Source: Methylotenera sp.
Lineage (GTDB): Bacteria; Pseudomonadota; Gammaproteobacteria; Burkholderiales; Methylophilaceae
Direction: 5' to 3'
DNA length: 64,000 bases
Assembly (NCBI RefSeq): GCF_029945705.1
Contig: NZ_JAQSDC010000045.1
Span: 1 to 64,000 of the forward strand
Shown: in pieces, positions 61,325 through 64,000 of the stretch
Layout of the letters: each line of letters starts with the position of its first letter
How positions within the stretch are numbered: position 1 is the stretch's first letter
Translations under genes and position numbers: made by a program
Notes under the pieces: model-generated
What the model saw: the letters and a program-made list of their open reading frames with translations, nothing else
What the model was told of the DNA's origin: nothing
Database searches by the model: none

Positions 61325-62124
61325 GTAATGTTATTTTGCAAGCTAATCACCTAGTGAAAACCTACACGCAGCGTAGCGGTAAATTTGGCTTCGGCACAAC
61401 CTTGGTGAAGGCTTTAGATAATGTCAGCATCAGCCTAATAGAAGGTAAAACGCTTGCCGTTGTGGGTGAATCTGGTAGCGGTAAATCCACGTTGGCACGT
61501 TGTCTGTTACAATTGCAACCCTTGGATAGTGGTGAAGTGCTTTTTGCTGGCCAAGATTTGGCGAAATTAAGTGGTAGCGATTTACGTTCAGTACGTAAAA
61601 ATTTGCAAATGGTGTTTCAAGATCCATTTGCCTCGCTCAACCCGCGCATGCGAGTGGGTGAGATTGTAGGCGAAGGTTTATTGATTCATCAGCTTGGTAA
61701 CGCTGCTGAACAGCAAAAAAAAGTCGTCGCGATGTTAAAGCGTGTTGGTTTAACCGAAGCTGATATGCAAAAATATCCGCATGAGTTTTCTGGCGGGCAA
61801 AGGCAGCGGGTCGGCATTGCGCGAGCCTTGGTATTGCAGCCTAAAGTAGTGGTGTGCGATGAGCCAGTGTCAGCATTGGATGTTTCAATACAAGCGCAGA
61901 TTTTGTTACTGCTAAAAGAGTTGCAAGCCGAAATGGCATTGAGTTATGTATTTATTAGCCATGATTTGCGCGTAGTGCGCCATATTGCTGATGATATTGT
62001 CGTGATGAATAGCGGTAAAGTGGTAGAGCAGGGCAAAGTTGAAGATATTTATCAACATCCTCAACATGAGTATACGCAAAATCTGTTGGCGGCCATACCT
62101 GGCAAAAAAGCAGTCAATGCTTAA
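61321..62124 (+). CDS. Orphan Opp/Dpp-type ABC ATPase (DppF-like)
   Basis: 267 residues. Walker A is GESGSGKSTLAR, the Q-loop is MVFQDPFASLNPRM, the signature is FSGGQRQRVGIARAL and Walker B is VVVCDEPVSALD. SQ-type VSALDVSIQAQ and HDLRVVRHIADD are typical of DppF/OppF. Four-base ATGA overlap with its partner implies equal expression. The two ATPases may form a heterodimer like YejF or GsiA halves. Confidence 0.9.
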   Translation: MSNVILQANHLVKTYTQRSGKFGFGTTLVKALDNVSISLIEGKTLAVVGESGSGKSTLARCLLQLQPLDSGEVLFAGQDLAKLSGSDLRSVRKNLQMVFQDPFASLNPRMRVGEIVGEGLLIHQLGNAAEQQKKVVAMLKRVGLTEADMQKYPHEFSGGQRQRVGIARALVLQPKVVVCDEPVSALDVSIQAQILLLLKELQAEMALSYVFISHDLRVVRHIADDIVVMNSGKVVEQGKVEDIYQHPQHEYTQNLLAAIPGKKAVNA

Positions 62125-62169
62125 GGTTCGATTAAATTTATTGGTTTCAGAGAATATTAGGAAAAAGTA

Positions 62170-62793
62170 ATGGCATACGATTTAGAAGAGCAAGAACAGA
62201 TTGATGAACTAAAAGCCTGGTGGAAACAAAACGGCAAAATGATTAGTACGCTAGTTATTGGCGTGTTAGTGGCTTACTCTGCTTATCAAGGTTGGCATTA
62301 TTTCCAAAGTAAACAAGCAGTTGAGGCTTCAACAGAATATCAAGAGCTTTCAATTGCTGATGAAAAAGACTTGAAATCTATACAGGCTAAATCTGCCGTA
62401 TTAATGGATAAGTTTGCTGGAACGCCTTACGCAGGTCGTGCAGCGTTGTTTGCTGCTAAAGCCAATTACCAAGCGAATGATGCTAAAAGTGCGAAAGCGC
62501 AATTAGATTGGGCAATTAAAAACGCAAAAGAAACTTCAGTAAGCGCTTTAGCTAGCTTGCAATTAGCCAATATCTTAGCTGAAGAAAAAGATTTCGAAGG
62601 TGCTTTAAAGCTATTAAATGCTCCGCATGATGCAGGGTTTGATGGTTTGTTTGCTGACCTTAAAGGTGATGTTTTGGTCAGTTTAGGCAAAAGTTCAGAA
62701 GCTAAAACGGCTTATCAAGAAGCGTTAGCTAAATTGGATCAACATGGTAAATTCCGTGCGCTGACTCAGCAAAAACTGGAAGCACTAGGTTAA
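62170..62793 (+). CDS. YfgM-family tetratricopeptide membrane protein
   Basis: 207 residues. EEQEQIDELKAWWKQNG leads into one transmembrane helix (~26-43, STLVIGVLVAYSAYQGWHYF). A periplasmic TPR-like domain (~60-205) follows. It is an ancillary SecYEG-associated chaperone-like protein in E. coli. AGGAAAAAG precedes the ATG. Its place before bamB is the standard order. Confidence 0.9.
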   Translation: MAYDLEEQEQIDELKAWWKQNGKMISTLVIGVLVAYSAYQGWHYFQSKQAVEASTEYQELSIADEKDLKSIQAKSAVLMDKFAGTPYAGRAALFAAKANYQANDAKSAKAQLDWAIKNAKETSVSALASLQLANILAEEKDFEGALKLLNAPHDAGFDGLFADLKGDVLVSLGKSSEAKTAYQEALAKLDQHGKFRALTQQKLEALG

Positions 62794-62860
62794 ATTAGCC
62801 TAAGTATTTAAAGATTCGTTCTCAAGTAATCGGCGCGAGTAAATAAGCTGGAGCATTGCA

Positions 62861-64000
62861 TTGTCTTTATATCAATTTAAAAAAGCATCATTAACCCTAT
62901 TGGCTGTCACAAGCCTATTCTTGGTGACCGCATGCAGCACAATCTCAGATCTTAAAACGGATGTATCTGACAAGATTTTTGGTCGTGAGGCTGCTGATGC
63001 GCCAGATCCACTGACAGAGATAAAAGAAACAGCCGCGACTCAACTTTTATGGCAAGCTAAAGTAGGTGCGACAGAAGACTTTGATTTTTCACCAGTAGTT
63101 GAGGCTGGTTATGCTTATGCGGCCAGTGCAAACGGTGAAGTTGTTAAATTAGATGCGACGAATGGTAAACAGGTTTGGCGTGTAAACGCTGGCGAAAAAT
63201 TATCAGGCGGCGTGGGTGTGGGCGGTAGTTTAGTGTTAGTCGGTACGCAAAAAGGTGTGGTTTATGCTTACGATATTGAAGGTAAGCTGCAATGGAAATC
63301 TAAACTTAGCAGTGAAATATTAAGTGCTCCAAAGTATTTTGATGGCATTGTAATTGCTCGCACGGGCGATAGCCGCATTTACGGTATTAATGCGAATGAT
63401 GGTAGCCGCAAATGGGTTTATGACCGCACAAGTCCTGCACTTACCTTGCGCAGCAGCGCGGGTGTGGTGGTAGATGGTGGTGCGGTGTATGCGGGTTTTG
63501 GTGGCGGGAAGCTAATTGCAATACGTGCTGATAATGGAAAACTATTGTGGGAAGCTTCTGTCGCTCAGCCTAAAGGCGTAACTGAGATTGAACGTATTGC
63601 TGATATTACAAGCTTACCTTTTGTAGATGGGCCTTTAGTGTATGCCGTTGCTTACCAAGGCAGAATTGCAGCGGTTGATAGAATAACTGGTAGAGTGGTT
63701 TGGAACCGTGATATATCTAGCTTATCTGGGATTAGTGTAGAAGACGGCCGTATTTTTGTTTCACATGCCATAGGTTCAGTTTACTCACTTGATTACACCA
63801 CAGGAAAAACTTTTTGGCGCCAAGCAGCACTTAAAAATCGCCAGTTATCGGCACCATTGCCTATGGGAAGTTTAGTTGCAGTGGGCGATGTTGAAGGCTA
63901 TGTTCACTTTCTAAGTCGTGATGATGGCGCAGTCGCTTCAAGAATTAAGACCAGCAATAGTCAAGTTATGCCAATCATGGCAGCAATCAATAGTACTACC
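62861..64000 (+). CDS. bamB: Outer-membrane assembly lipoprotein BamB (3' end cut by window)
   Basis: 380 codons from TTG 62861, supported by GGAG at 62850-62853, and still open at the window edge. The lipobox FLVTAC gives an acylated Cys near residue 25. Repeated PQQ-type propeller blades follow (ANGEVVKLDATNGKQVWRV, GVVYAYDIEGKLQWKS, GINANDGSRKWVYDR, GGGKLIAIRADNGKLLWE). BamB assists BamA in beta-barrel insertion. Because E. coli BamB is ~390 residues, only a few codons are probably missing. The usual next gene, der, would be outside. Confidence 0.93.
   Translation, partial: MSLYQFKKASLTLLAVTSLFLVTACSTISDLKTDVSDKIFGREAADAPDPLTEIKETAATQLLWQAKVGATEDFDFSPVVEAGYAYAASANGEVVKLDATNGKQVWRVNAGEKLSGGVGVGGSLVLVGTQKGVVYAYDIEGKLQWKSKLSSEILSAPKYFDGIVIARTGDSRIYGINANDGSRKWVYDRTSPALTLRSSAGVVVDGGAVYAGFGGGKLIAIRADNGKLLWEASVAQPKGVTEIERIADITSLPFVDGPLVYAVAYQGRIAAVDRITGRVVWNRDISSLSGISVEDGRIFVSHAIGSVYSLDYTTGKTFWRQAALKNRQLSAPLPMGSLVAVGDVEGYVHFLSRDDGAVASRIKTSNSQVMPIMAAINSTT

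Noticed and set aside
60425-62124. Complete peptide ABC importer
   Set aside because: Only the two ATPase genes are present; no permease or binding protein lies within the window.
1-64000. CRISPR arrays, rRNA, tRNA, prophage or conjugative genes
   Set aside because: No regularly spaced repeats, no T-loop-like GTTCRANYC in intergenic DNA, no integrase, capsid or relaxase-like proteins were seen.

Overview
The window reads as chromosomal DNA of an AT-rich, obligately or facultatively methylotrophic betaproteobacterium, most likely Methylophilaceae and probably Methylotenera-like. The main evidence is a full bacterial formyltransferase/hydrolase cluster (fhcBADC) of the tetrahydromethanopterin (H4MPT) C1 pathway and a formaldehyde-activating-enzyme (Fae) homologue. 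These sit among betaproteobacterial housekeeping genes (rep, ylqF, rlmN-pilW-rodZ-ispG-hisS, yfgM-bamB). The genus is inferred from gene content and base composition, not from a database search. I found no rRNA, tRNA or CRISPR.

Regions: 1-1.9 kb holds a possible end of an IS21-like element and a secreted protein. 1.9-6.3 kb is a TetR-controlled set (secreted alpha/beta hydrolase, MFS exporter, stand-alone FabF) with a 28-bp perfect palindrome in its divergent promoter. 6.5-11.4 kb has an orphan ParA, a small charged protein, Uup, and an OhrR/catalase-related peroxidase pair with a textbook-like double-inverted-repeat operator. 11.5-16 kb carries AsmA and Rep. 16-24.5 kb holds Kup next to a KdpE/short-KdpD pair, YlqF, and a 190-bp scar made of two fused gene remnants. 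24.5-30.5 kb holds DhaK/DhaL with a membrane protein, a NarL-type two-component system, a lipoprotein and an EamA exporter.

30.5-34.6 kb is the arginine operon argD-argF-(membrane protein)-argG, which has a terminator-like hairpin in its leader and tandem terminators at its end. 34.6-42.4 kb starts with a divergent Fae paralogue, followed by cheR-cheD-cheB-cheY-cheZ and a CHASE4-PAS-GGDEF-EAL protein. 42.4-48.5 kb has DUF779/aldehyde dehydrogenase, an isochorismatase-like hydrolase, an adenylate cyclase, an internally duplicated unknown protein and TrhO. 48.5-53.9 kb is the fhc operon, with a flavin split-barrel protein between fhcA and fhcD. 54.2-64 kb is ndk-rlmN-pilW-rodZ-ispG-hisS, an orphan pair of Opp/Dpp-type ATPases, yfgM, and bamB, which runs off the window.

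How it fits together: formaldehyde from C1 substrates would be condensed with H4MPT (Fae family) and released as formate by Fhc. Aldehyde dehydrogenase and Dha kinase handle other small carbonyls. The observations I rate most interesting are the Fae paralogue leading a chemotaxis cluster, a kup/kdpDE regulon with a 20-bp site shared by both promoters, the flavoprotein inside the fhc operon, the argD leader hairpin, and the gene-remnant scar at 17.9-18.1 kb.
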